Below are positions 21,620 through 30,176 of a stretch of DNA of 31,860 bases, in pieces. The notes under the pieces are model-generated. The model had not been told where the DNA came from. It was given only the letters and a program-made list of their open reading frames with translations, and ran no database searches. This DNA comes from Candidatus Thalassarchaeum betae (lineage in GTDB: Archaea; Thermoplasmatota; Poseidoniia; Poseidoniales; Thalassarchaeaceae): contig JAKUUO010000017.1 in assembly GCA_022448665.1 (NCBI GenBank), positions 1-31,860 of the forward strand. Direction: 5' to 3'. Numbering within the stretch: position 1 is the first letter of the stretch; each line of letters opens with the position of its first letter. The translations under genes were made by a program, and so were the position numbers.

Positions 21620-23926
21620 ATGGGCAGTTTGACAACCCAAGGTATGTCGCGCTTGACTGCTGCCGGCTCGCTATCCAGAGTCGATGAAGCTGTCCGCTCG
21701 CTCGCTGATCTGAAGGCGGTCCACCTCCTAGATTATCCCGGGGACGAGGAGGGCTTCGACCTCGGCAGTCCAACCGATGAATCCGAGGAGATCGGGCGCG
21801 ACCTCAACCGCTACCGAAGCGCCTCTTCCCAACTCGACCTCATCGACCCGAAGACCCTGCTCGAGTCCGAACCTATTCGCGGTCATCTGGACGGGGAGCT
21901 TCCTTCTCGTGTCGAGATGATGCTCGGCCACTTGGAGCGACTCGATGTCATCGACAGCGAACTCTCCAGCATGGCCGAAGAGGGAGACGCCCTGGAACTG
22001 CTGCTGCCGCTGGACCTCGACCTCGACCTGCTTTCGGGATACGGCTCCCTGACCGCCTTCGTTGGTACAGTGAAGGATGCCTCCCGAGCTGAGTCATGTG
22101 CCCCCGACGGCCTCGTAATCATCGAGGGGGCCAAGCCCTCTGTTGTCGCCGTGTTCTGCAAGAACGACTCCTCATCCGCAGTCCAGTCTGAGTTGGCCGA
22201 GGCGGGATTCGCCGCTATCCCGATTCCTGATGGAGAGGGTCCTGTGGGGGCCCGTCAGGAAGTACTCGCTGCGAGACGCGGCGAGCTTCTGGAAGAGCGC
22301 TCGACGCTGCAGGGCGAGTTGGATGTCTGGGCCGAAGCCAACGGAGCGACCCTACTTGGTGGGATCGAACTTCTGGAGCGAGACATGGCACTGGCACTGG
22401 GGCCGATCAGGGTCGCAGTCAGTGGTCACGCCTTCGTGATTGATGGGTGGATCGAGACCTCTCGCTCAGAGGAAGTCAGCGCAGTGCTTTCCGAGACATG
22501 CCGAGTCGTCGACATCGGGCCGTTCAAAGTGGTTCCAGGAGGAGGTGGACATGGTCACCATGGGCCCGAACTCAAACTGCCACCGATCAAGTTCGCCGAT
22601 CGTCACAAGAGTAAGCCGATGGAACTGCTCACAGATCTGATGGGGCGACCTCGCTACGGCAAGGTAGACCCGACCCTGTTCATGTTCTTCACCTACCCTC
22701 TGTTCTTCGGACTCATCCTCGGCGACATCCTCTATGGCGCCGCCACGATGTTGTTCGGCTATTTCCTGTATACCAGAATCGGACATACCGAGACCGGCTT
22801 GCTCGCCTCCAAATTCATCGTCTACATCGGCATCGCCGCTGTGATATTCGGCTACATCTACGGCGAGTTCGCAGGCTTCGAGATACTGCCGCATCTCGTG
22901 GACCATGGCTGGGTAGAACACTATCACCGCTCTCATGCTCCTGACTGGGCCACGTGGCTCACGGCCCTATACCCCTACGGCGGAGAATTCCAGTACGAAT
23001 ATTCATGGGAATTCGGTAAACTGGTTCTGGCATTCCCATTCCACAGGGTCGGGCATAACCTCGATGATCTGGTCCTGATCACAATCTACATGGGCGCCGT
23101 CCACGTTCTGCTGGGCCTCATAATCGGATTCCGAGACATCTGGCTTCACGGTGACAGCCATGGTAACACTGGTCCGGTTGTCGCTATTTTCGATCGTGGC
23201 TCTTGGATAACCATACTCATCGCCGGCTACTTCTTCGCCACCGGATACCTTGGGCTGAAAAACAATCCCGGTGATGAGACACTAACCCTGATGCAGACCT
23301 ACGGCGGGATTTTCGTCGCTGTCGGCATACTCATGCTCAGCTATGCCAGTTACAAGTATCACGGGATGCCCGTGCTCATCGCGGCTCTGCTCGGTCCCAT
23401 TGAGGGCATCGGCATGATGCCGTCAGTCATCTCCTACGTGCGTCTGTTCGCTGTTGGTGTCGCTGGGGTCAAGATAGCGGAGACAGGTAATGACATGCTC
23501 TATGGCAGCCACGGTAAAGGTATGATTGGGGTTGTCGAAGAACTCGCTCATCACGATGTCAGTGGTTTGATGCTCCTAGCCGTACTGCTGCCAGTGATTC
23601 TGCCATTTGCCCTGAATCTGCTCAAGGTGAGTCTGCCCGAGTTACCTCTCGGTCTGAACTCCTTCGGCAGACAGTTCCTCTTCGGCTTCCTAATCTCCGG
23701 CGGGCTCGGTTTCGCGCTCGGTGTAGGTAGCAGCGTATTCATGCTGCTGACGCTATTCTTCGGATGGCTGGTCGTACAGGTCTTCGCGTGGATATTGGGC
23801 CTAGTCAGCCCGAATATCCACACGGCCCGACTCCACCTAGTCGAGTGGATGAAGCAGTTCTACGAGGCCGTCGGCGACAAGTTCGAGCCATTCGGGTTCA
23901 CCGCCCGAGTCGTGGAGGTAGAGTAA
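21620..23926 (+). CDS. atpI: A-type ATP synthase subunit I (membrane stator, a-like)
   Basis: The product has 768 residues, slightly longer than many I subunits. The N-terminal half (1-350) is the cytoplasmic dumbbell-like domain that links to the E-H stalks; the C-terminal half holds about eight membrane helices beginning at FMFFTYPLFFGLILGDILYG (about 353-372). The essential arginine of the ion path is in SVISYVRLFAVGVAGVKIAE, Arg608. The loop after the second helix (about 415-470) is Trp/Tyr/His-rich and faces outside. The start is the ATG at 21620, with GGAG 9 bases upstream; an upstream in-frame ATG at 21560 would overlap atpH and lacks a ribosome site. It works with the c ring to pass H+ or Na+. 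Confidence 0.92.
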   Translation: MGSLTTQGMSRLTAAGSLSRVDEAVRSLADLKAVHLLDYPGDEEGFDLGSPTDESEEIGRDLNRYRSASSQLDLIDPKTLLESEPIRGHLDGELPSRVEMMLGHLERLDVIDSELSSMAEEGDALELLLPLDLDLDLLSGYGSLTAFVGTVKDASRAESCAPDGLVIIEGAKPSVVAVFCKNDSSSAVQSELAEAGFAAIPIPDGEGPVGARQEVLAARRGELLEERSTLQGELDVWAEANGATLLGGIELLERDMALALGPIRVAVSGHAFVIDGWIETSRSEEVSAVLSETCRVVDIGPFKVVPGGGGHGHHGPELKLPPIKFADRHKSKPMELLTDLMGRPRYGKVDPTLFMFFTYPLFFGLILGDILYGAATMLFGYFLYTRIGHTETGLLASKFIVYIGIAAVIFGYIYGEFAGFEILPHLVDHGWVEHYHRSHAPDWATWLTALYPYGGEFQYEYSWEFGKLVLAFPFHRVGHNLDDLVLITIYMGAVHVLLGLIIGFRDIWLHGDSHGNTGPVVAIFDRGSWITILIAGYFFATGYLGLKNNPGDETLTLMQTYGGIFVAVGILMLSYASYKYHGMPVLIAALLGPIEGIGMMPSVISYVRLFAVGVAGVKIAETGNDMLYGSHGKGMIGVVEELAHHDVSGLMLLAVLLPVILPFALNLLKVSLPELPLGLNSFGRQFLFGFLISGGLGFALGVGSSVFMLLTLFFGWLVVQVFAWILGLVSPNIHTARLHLVEWMKQFYEAVGDKFEPFGFTARVVEVE

Positions 23927-23972
23927 TACATCAGATTCCAATGCTATGCATGGAGAAAAGGAGAATGAGAAA

Positions 23973-24287
23973 ATGAAGAATATGAAATTGACGAGATTGA
24001 GTATGAGACTGTTGCTGGTGCTTTGGGGGCTGACCCTGATAGCTGGTGTGGTGAGCGCTCAGTTGAGCGCGGAAGAACTAGCCGAGAAGGACACGATGGC
24101 CAAACTGGGCGCAGGTATCGCGCTTGCAGGTTGCGGCATAGGCACTGGCCTCGGACAAGGCCAGATAGGTGCAGCAGCAGTTGGTTGGGTAGCTGAAGAC
24201 GGCTCCAAGTTGGGGCTTGCCATGCTATTCACCGTGCTCCCTGAGACCATCCTGATCTTCGGATTCCTCGCAATGTTCCTACTGTGA
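23973..24287 (+). CDS. atpK: A-type ATP synthase subunit K (rotor c proteolipid)
   Basis: The product has 104 residues from the ATG at 23973, chosen because AAGGAG lies 9 bases upstream; an in-frame ATG at 23946 precedes that site. Residues 1-29 look like a cleavable signal peptide (LLLVLWGLTLIAGVVSA), followed by a two-helix hairpin: helix 1 LGAGIALAGCGIGTGLGQGQ and helix 2 GLAMLFTVLPETILIFGFLA. The ion-binding carboxylate is Glu91 in LPETILIFG. Helix 1 has Gln62 in GLGQG and helix 2 has Thr92 after the Glu, the pattern seen in Na+-binding c subunits such as that of Ilyobacter. A single hairpin gives one binding site per subunit. Confidence 0.93.
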   Translation: MKNMKLTRLSMRLLLVLWGLTLIAGVVSAQLSAEELAEKDTMAKLGAGIALAGCGIGTGLGQGQIGAAAVGWVAEDGSKLGLAMLFTVLPETILIFGFLAMFLL

Positions 24288-24324
24288 ACGTTCGGGATGA
24301 TGAACAGGACAAGGAGAATTACAC

Positions 24325-24894
24325 ATGACGTTAGATGCACTTGCTAGTGATATTGACAATGCGGCGGAGGAAGAGGCGGAAGCTATCACCGACGCTGCCA
24401 AGGCGAAAGCCAAGGACACTGTCTCAGAAGCCAAGCTCGAACTCAAGTCTCTACGCAGCGACATCTTATCTAAGGCCATGAAAGAGTGCTCTCAGATCAT
24501 GACCGAGACGGTTGCTTCGGCCAGACAGGCCAATCAGAAATCGATGCTCATCGCACGGAGGGAGGAACTCGATGCGACTAAAGAATCGGCGATGGAGATG
24601 GTAGGGTCAGCCAATCTGAAGGGGCGTTCCACCCTGCTTCAGTCGCTCATCAGTGAAGCGAAGGACGATGCGGAAGCGAATATGGTACTGAGGCCCGTGG
24701 GCATCGATCGCTCGGCATTGGAGAGTGCCGGAAGCGGCTTCGCATTGGGTGAAGACGTCGATGGCCTAGGTGGCTTCGTTCTGGAGGCACCGGATGGTTC
24801 GATGATCCTCGACTATCGCTTCGACGGCTTATTCGAGAAGTCTTGGATTACGGCTCTCCCTGCTGTGACATCGGCATTATTCGGAGAGAATTGA
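24325..24894 (+). CDS. atpE: A-type ATP synthase subunit E (peripheral stalk)
   Basis: The product has 189 residues, the usual size. The N-terminal half is a long charged Ala-rich helix (AAEEEAEAITDAAKAKAK) that would pair with subunit H; the C-terminal half is a globular domain with GGFVLEAPDGSMILDYRFD, typical of E subunits, which caps the A/B head. A GGAG site lies 8 bases before the ATG. It is placed after the c gene, as in other euryarchaeal operons. Its stop is followed 16 bases later by the start of atpC. Confidence 0.92.
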   Translation: MTLDALASDIDNAAEEEAEAITDAAKAKAKDTVSEAKLELKSLRSDILSKAMKECSQIMTETVASARQANQKSMLIARREELDATKESAMEMVGSANLKGRSTLLQSLISEAKDDAEANMVLRPVGIDRSALESAGSGFALGEDVDGLGGFVLEAPDGSMILDYRFDGLFEKSWITALPAVTSALFGEN

Positions 24895-24910
24895 GAACGG
24901 AGTGATGGTA

Positions 24911-25969
24911 ATGGCGACGATATCTACGGGACAGTCCAATTGGGCCAACGCATCAGCGCGTGGCAAGGCTCGGAAGGCTGGGCTCATAGACGATACCCGC
25001 ATGCGCCAGTTGCTTCAACAGTCCCCCGACTCAATCGCTGCCAGCATCGCCGAGTTCGGCTATCGTGACGAACTCGACGAGTATGCCGACAAATTGAGCG
25101 GCGTCGACTTAGTCGAAGCCGCACTGAACCACAATATGGACCGGGACCTGAATCAGGTGCTCGGTTTCTGCCAGGGTCACCTGAAGGGCTTGGTATCTAT
25201 CTACGTCGAGAGATTCACCTATCAGAAGTTGAAGACTGCTCTCAGAGCGATTCGCAGTGGCGTTTCGCTGGAGATTGTGTCGAGTCAGGTCCTACCTGAG
25301 CAGAATGAAGCGAACCGCCCTTGGTTGGAGCTGGTCAACGACTCAGAAACACTGCAGGATGCTGTTTCGGCGCTCGAAGGAACACAGTTCGAACGAGCAC
25401 TCACAGATCTTGACGGAAACGACGACCTGATGGCCGTCGAAGACGCTCTCGACCGCCACTACTACTCATCTGCCACGAAGAAGCTGCGTGAAGGCACGAC
25501 TCGCCACCCGATGCTTCTTCGCTACCTGCGCACGGAGATCGACCACCGGAACGTGATCAACCTGTTCCGTGCGCTCAAGCAGGAAATGCCAGCCGAAAAG
25601 CGCAGCGAGATGATGATCACTGGCGGCAGGGCAATCACATCGACGTTCCTGCGCCAAGCGGCTGAGGCGGAGAATGAAGAGGCACTGCTCGAAATACTCA
25701 GACGAGCCCCTGGATTCGATGACAGCGGCTTCGACGAGGCGCTGATGGAGTCGAAAGAAAGAGGCACACTCGATCCGATAGTGAACCTCCTCAACAGTCA
25801 GAGACTCGACTTGCTGAACAGGATGAACAGCCTCAATCCGCTGTCGGCGTTCCCTCTGATTTACTACATCGAAAGCAAAGTCCTCGAGGTGCAGAATCTG
25901 CGCTTGCTCGTGCGCGGGAAGGCGGTTGGCCTTCCCGACGACGTCATCGAGGCACACATGGGGCTATGA
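24911..25969 (+). CDS. atpC: A-type ATP synthase subunit C (d-like, central socket)
   Basis: The product has 352 residues, all helical, matching the funnel-shaped C subunit that seats the central stalk on the c ring. Family features include YADKLSGVDLVEAALNHNMD near the N-terminus, EIDHRNVINLFRALKQ in the second third and the C-terminal PLIYYIESKVLEVQNLRLLV followed by RGKA. Three close in-frame starts exist (24902 GTG, 24905 ATG, 24911 ATG); 24911 was chosen because GGAG (24899-24902) then lies 8 bases upstream. The F gene follows after 13 bases. Confidence 0.93.
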   Translation: MATISTGQSNWANASARGKARKAGLIDDTRMRQLLQQSPDSIAASIAEFGYRDELDEYADKLSGVDLVEAALNHNMDRDLNQVLGFCQGHLKGLVSIYVERFTYQKLKTALRAIRSGVSLEIVSSQVLPEQNEANRPWLELVNDSETLQDAVSALEGTQFERALTDLDGNDDLMAVEDALDRHYYSSATKKLREGTTRHPMLLRYLRTEIDHRNVINLFRALKQEMPAEKRSEMMITGGRAITSTFLRQAAEAENEEALLEILRRAPGFDDSGFDEALMESKERGTLDPIVNLLNSQRLDLLNRMNSLNPLSAFPLIYYIESKVLEVQNLRLLVRGKAVGLPDDVIEAHMGL

Positions 25970-25982
25970 GGGGGAATAGAGA

Positions 25983-26282
25983 ATGGAGATCGCAATAGTC
26001 GGAACTCCCGAGTTCACCCTCGGTTTCCAACTCGCGGGCATCATGCGCCTGCACAACCCCGAGAGCATCGAGGAGACAGGCAACGTCCTGCGCACGATGC
26101 TCCAGGAGGACGAGGTCGGCATCATCGTCATCGATGCGGCCGAACTCACCCGTCTGCCGGGCAAGCTGCGTCAGCGGCTTTCCGACAGCATTTCGCCCAC
26201 AGTCCTGGGCATCGGGACTGAGGAGGACAACACCCTTAGAGAGTCCATCAAGTCGGCGCTAGGCGTCGACCTTTGGAAGTGA
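25983..26282 (+). CDS. atpF: A-type ATP synthase subunit F (central stalk)
   Basis: The product has 99 residues, the family's usual length. It starts with the Rossmann-like strand MEIAIVGTPEFTLGFQLAGI and has VGIIVIDAAELTRLP in the middle and a C-terminal helix (RESIKSALGVDLW) that reaches up to the catalytic head and regulates it. It lies 13 bases after atpC, with a purine-rich ribosome site (GAGGGGGAATAGAGA) before the ATG. A short AT-rich gap separates it from atpA. Confidence 0.93.
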   Translation: MEIAIVGTPEFTLGFQLAGIMRLHNPESIEETGNVLRTMLQEDEVGIIVIDAAELTRLPGKLRQRLSDSISPTVLGIGTEEDNTLRESIKSALGVDLWK

Positions 26283-26311
26283 TTCATCAATAAAGAAAAG
26301 GAAGTGGAAAA

Positions 26312-28054
26312 ATGAGTGAAGATAGTGGATTAATTTACAGAATCTCCGGACCGGTCGTTACTGCAGTTGGCATTACACCGAGAATGTACGAAGTGGTGCG
26401 AGTAGGCGACGAGGGACTGATGGGAGAAGTAATCGAATTGCACGGCGACCAATCGGTCATTCAGGTGTACGAGGAGACATCCGGCGTCAAGCCGGGCGAA
26501 CCAGTCATCAGGACGGGACAGACCCTGTCCGTCAAGCTGGGTCCGGGTCTTCTGACCCAGATCTACGACGGGATCCAGCGTCCCCTCGCGGACCTAGAGG
26601 CGACGATGGGCGTGTTCATCAAGCGAGGCGTCGACGCTGACGGACTCGATATGAAGAAGAAGTGGGAGTTCAACGCGACAGTCTCGGTCGGCGACGAGGT
26701 CTCTGGAGGTACCGTGATCGGTACCGTCCAAGAGACTGAGACCGTCGAGCACAGAGTCATGGTGCCCCATGGCAACAGCGGCAAGGTAGCCAGCATCCAG
26801 TCGGGCAAGTTCAACATCACCACGACGGTGTGCACGCTCGATGACGACACTGAGATCGCAATGATGCAGGAATGGCCTGTCAGGACTCCGCGCCCCTTCG
26901 TCCAGAAGTACGCCCCCGGTGTCCCTCTAGTGACCGGTCAGAGGATCCTCGACTTCCTCTTCCCCCTAGCCAAGGGCGGCACCGCCGGTATTCCAGGACC
27001 CTTCGGGTCCGGCAAGACGGTCACCCAGCAGCAGCTGGCCAAGTGGTCGGACGCGCAGATCGTGGTCTACATCGGCTGCGGCGAGCGAGGAAACGAGATG
27101 ACCGAGGTTCTCAGTGAGTTCCCGCACCTGATCGATCCGAACACCGGCAAGCCTCTGATGAACAGGACCACGATGATTGCCAACACATCCAACATGCCAG
27201 TGGCTGCACGCGAAGCTTCGGTTTACACCGGGATCACCATCGCCGAGTACTTCCGCGATATGGGCTACGACGTCGCTCTGATGGCCGACTCCACCAGCCG
27301 ATGGGCAGAGGCCATGCGCGAGATTTCATCCAGATTGGAGGAGATGCCCGGCGAGGAGGGCTACCCTGCATACCTGTCGAGCCGACTGGCGGAGTTCTAC
27401 GAGCGCGCCGGACGTGTGGAGACCCTAGCCGGCGACGACGGCTCGATATCAGTCATCGGAGCCGTGTCACCACCGGGTGGTGACATCTCCGAGCCGGTCA
27501 GCCAGGGGACCCTGCGAATCGTCAAGGTGTACTGGGGGCTGGACGCCGGACTCGCCCGACAGCGACACTTCCCGTCAATCAACTGGCTCAGCTCGTACAG
27601 CTTGTACCCACAGGCCCTCGACCAGTGGTACCGCGACAACATCGCCAGCGACTACCCCGAGGTCCGGACCAAGATCAGCAGTCTGCTGCAAGTCGAGGCG
27701 GAACTCCAGGAGATTGTTCAGTTGGTTGGCTCTGACGCACTGCCGATAGACCAGCAACTGACTCTGGAAGTGGCGCGTATGATTCGCGAGTACTTCCTCC
27801 AGCAGAATGCATTCCACGATGTCGACACATTCAGCACACTCGACCTGCAGTACACTATGGCCAAGGCCATCCTGACCTTCCAGGAAGAATCGGAGAAAGC
27901 CATTGCCGGAGGCGCTGGTCTCGAGGAGGTCGTCAACGTGCCCGCACGCACCGACCTCATGAGAGGCCGCTTCGAGCAGGGCTACGGTGAACGCATCGAT
28001 GAGTTGCTCGGGGAGATGTCGAAACAGATCGCCGGGACTATGGAGGACAACTAA
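26312..28054 (+). CDS. atpA: A-type ATP synthase catalytic subunit A
   Basis: The product has 580 residues, the usual size. It holds the catalytic nucleotide sites in the A3B3 head. The Walker A loop is GPFGSGKT at 229-236 (Lys235) and Walker B lies in VALMADSTSRWAEAMREIS. The inserted non-homologous domain typical of A subunits covers about 110-195, with MVPHGNSGKVASI in it. The conserved SVIGAVSPPGGDISEPV follows. There is no intein, which A subunits of some archaea carry. An AAGGAAG ribosome site lies before the ATG in an AT-rich gap of 29 bases. The B gene follows 13 bases after the stop. Confidence 0.97.
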   Translation: MSEDSGLIYRISGPVVTAVGITPRMYEVVRVGDEGLMGEVIELHGDQSVIQVYEETSGVKPGEPVIRTGQTLSVKLGPGLLTQIYDGIQRPLADLEATMGVFIKRGVDADGLDMKKKWEFNATVSVGDEVSGGTVIGTVQETETVEHRVMVPHGNSGKVASIQSGKFNITTTVCTLDDDTEIAMMQEWPVRTPRPFVQKYAPGVPLVTGQRILDFLFPLAKGGTAGIPGPFGSGKTVTQQQLAKWSDAQIVVYIGCGERGNEMTEVLSEFPHLIDPNTGKPLMNRTTMIANTSNMPVAAREASVYTGITIAEYFRDMGYDVALMADSTSRWAEAMREISSRLEEMPGEEGYPAYLSSRLAEFYERAGRVETLAGDDGSISVIGAVSPPGGDISEPVSQGTLRIVKVYWGLDAGLARQRHFPSINWLSSYSLYPQALDQWYRDNIASDYPEVRTKISSLLQVEAELQEIVQLVGSDALPIDQQLTLEVARMIREYFLQQNAFHDVDTFSTLDLQYTMAKAILTFQEESEKAIAGGAGLEEVVNVPARTDLMRGRFEQGYGERIDELLGEMSKQIAGTMEDN

Positions 28055-28067
28055 GGGGGTGCCATGA

Positions 28068-29453
28068 ATGAGCGGAAAGGAATACAGGACAATTACTGAC
28101 GTGAAGGGGCCTTTGGTCTTCCTCGAGAAGACCGAGCCTGTGGCCTTCGGAGAGATCGTGCAACTTCGACTATCCGATGGCTCGATGAAGAACGGACAGG
28201 TGCTGGACACCAGCGACGACCAAGTCATCGTACAGGTCTTCGAGGGAACTGCTTCTATTGACCGACAAACTGGAGTGAGATTCCTCGGCGATGTGTTTCG
28301 TCTACCCGTAAGCAAGGACCTCATCGGACGGATCCTCGCGGGTAACGGCAAGCCCAGAGACGGAGGTCCTGAGATTGTGGCCGAAGAGATGGCAGACATC
28401 ATCGGAGCGGCCATCAACCCATACAGTCGAGAGAGCCCCGAGCAATTCATCCAGACCGGCATCTCTGCAATCGACGCCTGCACCACTCTGGTCCGCGGTC
28501 AGAAGTTACCGATCTTCTCGGCGTCCGGTCTGCCGCACAACGACATCGCCTTGCAGATTGCCCGACAGGCCAAGCTTATCGACAGCGACGACGACTTCGT
28601 CGTCGTGTTTTGCGCGATGGGTATCACCGCTGAGGAGTACAATTTCTTCGTTCACGACCTTGAGCGCACCGGCGCCATGGAAAACGCCGTGCTGTTCGTC
28701 AATCTAGCCGACGACCCAGCTGTCGAGCGACTGATTACACCGCGTCTTGCTCTGACGGCCGCTGAGTATCTGGCCTTCGAGCACGACTACCACGTGCTCG
28801 TCATATACACTGACATGACCAATTACTGCGAGTCACTCAGGCAGATTGGAGCTGCTCGCGAGGAAGTTCCCGGTCGGCGTGGCTACCCTGGTTACATGTA
28901 CACAGATCTGGCTATGCTGTACGAGCGTGCTGGAATCATCAAAGGAAAGAAGGGGAGCATCACGCAGTTCCCGATTCTCACCATGCCTGGTGACGATATC
29001 ACCCACCCGATACCTGACCTCTCGGGATACATCACCGAGGGGCAGATCGTGATTTCACGTGAACTGCACCAGAAGGGAATCTACCCGCCTATCAACGTGC
29101 TTCCTTCGCTGTCCCGGCTGATGAACGCTGGCATCGGTGAGGGCAAGACCCGCGAGGATCACAAGTCGGTCTCCGACCAGTTGTACGCTGCCTACGCCCA
29201 AGGACGCGAGCTGCGTGGCCTGGTGGCTATCGTCGGTGAGGACGCGCTGAACGAGCGTGACCTTCAGATGCTGAAGTTCGCGGACATCTTCGAGGATCAG
29301 TTCTTGCGACAGAGCCGCGATGACGACCGCTCGATTACTGAGGGCACGCTCGACCTTGCTTGGAACCTGTTGACGAACATCGACACAAAGTTCCTCGTGA
29401 GACTCGACCAGAAGTGGATCGACAAGTACCACCCGACGGAGAAGAAGTCCTGA
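28068..29453 (+). CDS. atpB: A-type ATP synthase regulatory subunit B
   Basis: The product has 461 residues. B subunits alternate with A in the head, bind nucleotide but lack a true Walker A loop; here that place reads FSASGLPHNDIALQIARQA. Other family stretches are QTGISAIDACTTLVRGQKLP, DMTNYCESLRQIGAAREEVP, and GRRGYPGYMYTDLAMLYERA. The gene starts 13 bases after atpA, with AAGGGGGTG as the ribosome site. A GAC/GTC codon run near 28590 makes a chance inverted repeat. Subunit D follows. Confidence 0.97.
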   Translation: MSGKEYRTITDVKGPLVFLEKTEPVAFGEIVQLRLSDGSMKNGQVLDTSDDQVIVQVFEGTASIDRQTGVRFLGDVFRLPVSKDLIGRILAGNGKPRDGGPEIVAEEMADIIGAAINPYSRESPEQFIQTGISAIDACTTLVRGQKLPIFSASGLPHNDIALQIARQAKLIDSDDDFVVVFCAMGITAEEYNFFVHDLERTGAMENAVLFVNLADDPAVERLITPRLALTAAEYLAFEHDYHVLVIYTDMTNYCESLRQIGAAREEVPGRRGYPGYMYTDLAMLYERAGIIKGKKGSITQFPILTMPGDDITHPIPDLSGYITEGQIVISRELHQKGIYPPINVLPSLSRLMNAGIGEGKTREDHKSVSDQLYAAYAQGRELRGLVAIVGEDALNERDLQMLKFADIFEDQFLRQSRDDDRSITEGTLDLAWNLLTNIDTKFLVRLDQKWIDKYHPTEKKS

Positions 29454-29468
29454 GGTGGAACTTTTGCT

Positions 29469-29476
29469 GGAGGTGA
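29469..29476 (+). promoter_or_regulatory. Full-length Shine-Dalgarno site before atpD
   Basis: GGAGGTGA matches the complete anti-Shine-Dalgarno complement. It ends one base before the first of two adjacent ATGs (29478 and 29481); counted from the GGAGG core, the spacings are 4 and 7 bases, so the second ATG has the more usual spacing. Confidence 0.6.
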
Positions 29477-29477
29477 C

Positions 29478-30098
29478 ATGATGGCACTCGACATCAAGCC
29501 GACCCGCAGCGAGTTGATCAACCTCAAGCGACGTATCAAGCAGACCGAGAACGGATACAATCTGTTGAAGATGAAGCGTGACGGACTGTTCCACGAATTC
29601 AGGACCCTGCTGTCCGATATGATCGCAGCCAGGGAAGAGCTCGTCGGGACCTACCGGGAAGCGGTCCAATCGATCGGCCTTGCCAGTGCCATCGAGGGTG
29701 GCCTCGCAGTCAAGAGCGCTGCAATCGCCATCTCGCGTCACCCCGACGTCGAGGTAACCCGCCGCAACATCATGGGCGTCGTCGTTCCGAGTGTCGTCGG
29801 GACTAATCTTACTACGTCTATCGACGAGCGTGGAACTGGCCTGATAGGCGGCTCGGCGTACATCGATGAGGCCTCGGATTCCTACTCCACGCTAGTTGAG
29901 AAGATAGTCAAAGCCGCAGAGATGGAGGCGACCCTCAAGCGACTGCTCGTAGAGATCGAGGCGACCAAGCGCAGGGTCAACGCCCTCGAGTACGTGGTCA
30001 TACCCCAGATGGAGGAGGCTCGCAACTTCATTCAGCTCCGTTTGGAGGAGATGGAGCGCGAGGAGACATTCCGTCTGAAGCGCTTCAAGAACAAGTGA
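29478..30098 (+). CDS. atpD: A-type ATP synthase subunit D (central stalk)
   Basis: The product has 206 residues (205 if the adjacent ATG at 29481 is used). D is the coiled-coil rotor shaft that turns inside the A3B3 head. The N-terminal helix includes PTRSELINLKRRIKQTENGY followed by NLLKMKRDGL, a strong family signature, and the C-terminal helix includes RVNALEYVVIPQMEEARNFI. The middle region carries the short exposed loop (GVVVPSVVGTNLTTSIDERG). It is the last gene of the operon; no atpG is seen after it, and two inverted repeats follow its stop. Confidence 0.96.
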   Translation: MMALDIKPTRSELINLKRRIKQTENGYNLLKMKRDGLFHEFRTLLSDMIAAREELVGTYREAVQSIGLASAIEGGLAVKSAAIAISRHPDVEVTRRNIMGVVVPSVVGTNLTTSIDERGTGLIGGSAYIDEASDSYSTLVEKIVKAAEMEATLKRLLVEIEATKRRVNALEYVVIPQMEEARNFIQLRLEEMEREETFRLKRFKNK

Positions 30099-30100
30099 TT

Positions 30101-30131
30101 CGGCGAACATAGTTCGCCGCCCGCACGTGCG
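30101..30131. terminator. Hairpin and palindrome after the ATP synthase operon
   Basis: CGGCGAAC-ATA-GTTCGCCG (30101-30119) is a perfect 8-bp inverted repeat starting 2 bases after the atpD stop. A second perfect palindrome, CGCACGTGCG, follows at 30122-30131. The first fits an mRNA 3'-end or termination hairpin; the second may be an operator for the next gene. No T-run is present, so classical archaeal termination is not shown. Confidence 0.45.
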
Positions 30132-30176
30132 AGAGGTCAAATTGGACCTACCCCGGCCGCATACCACGGTGCGACG

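Noticed and set aside
27575..28486. Minus-strand open frame (303 codons) opposite atpA and atpB
   Set aside because: It crosses the boundary of two certain ATP synthase genes and looks like an antisense shadow; no start signal or motif supports it.
28586..28605. Near-perfect inverted repeat with 9-bp arms in atpB
   Set aside because: It is made by the codon run GAC GAC GAC TTC GTC GTC GTG (Asp-Asp-Asp-Phe-Val-Val-Val), so coding explains it.
30099..30176. A missing atpG or small gene between atpD and the membrane protein
   Set aside because: The 78-base gap holds only two palindromes and no open frame of useful length.
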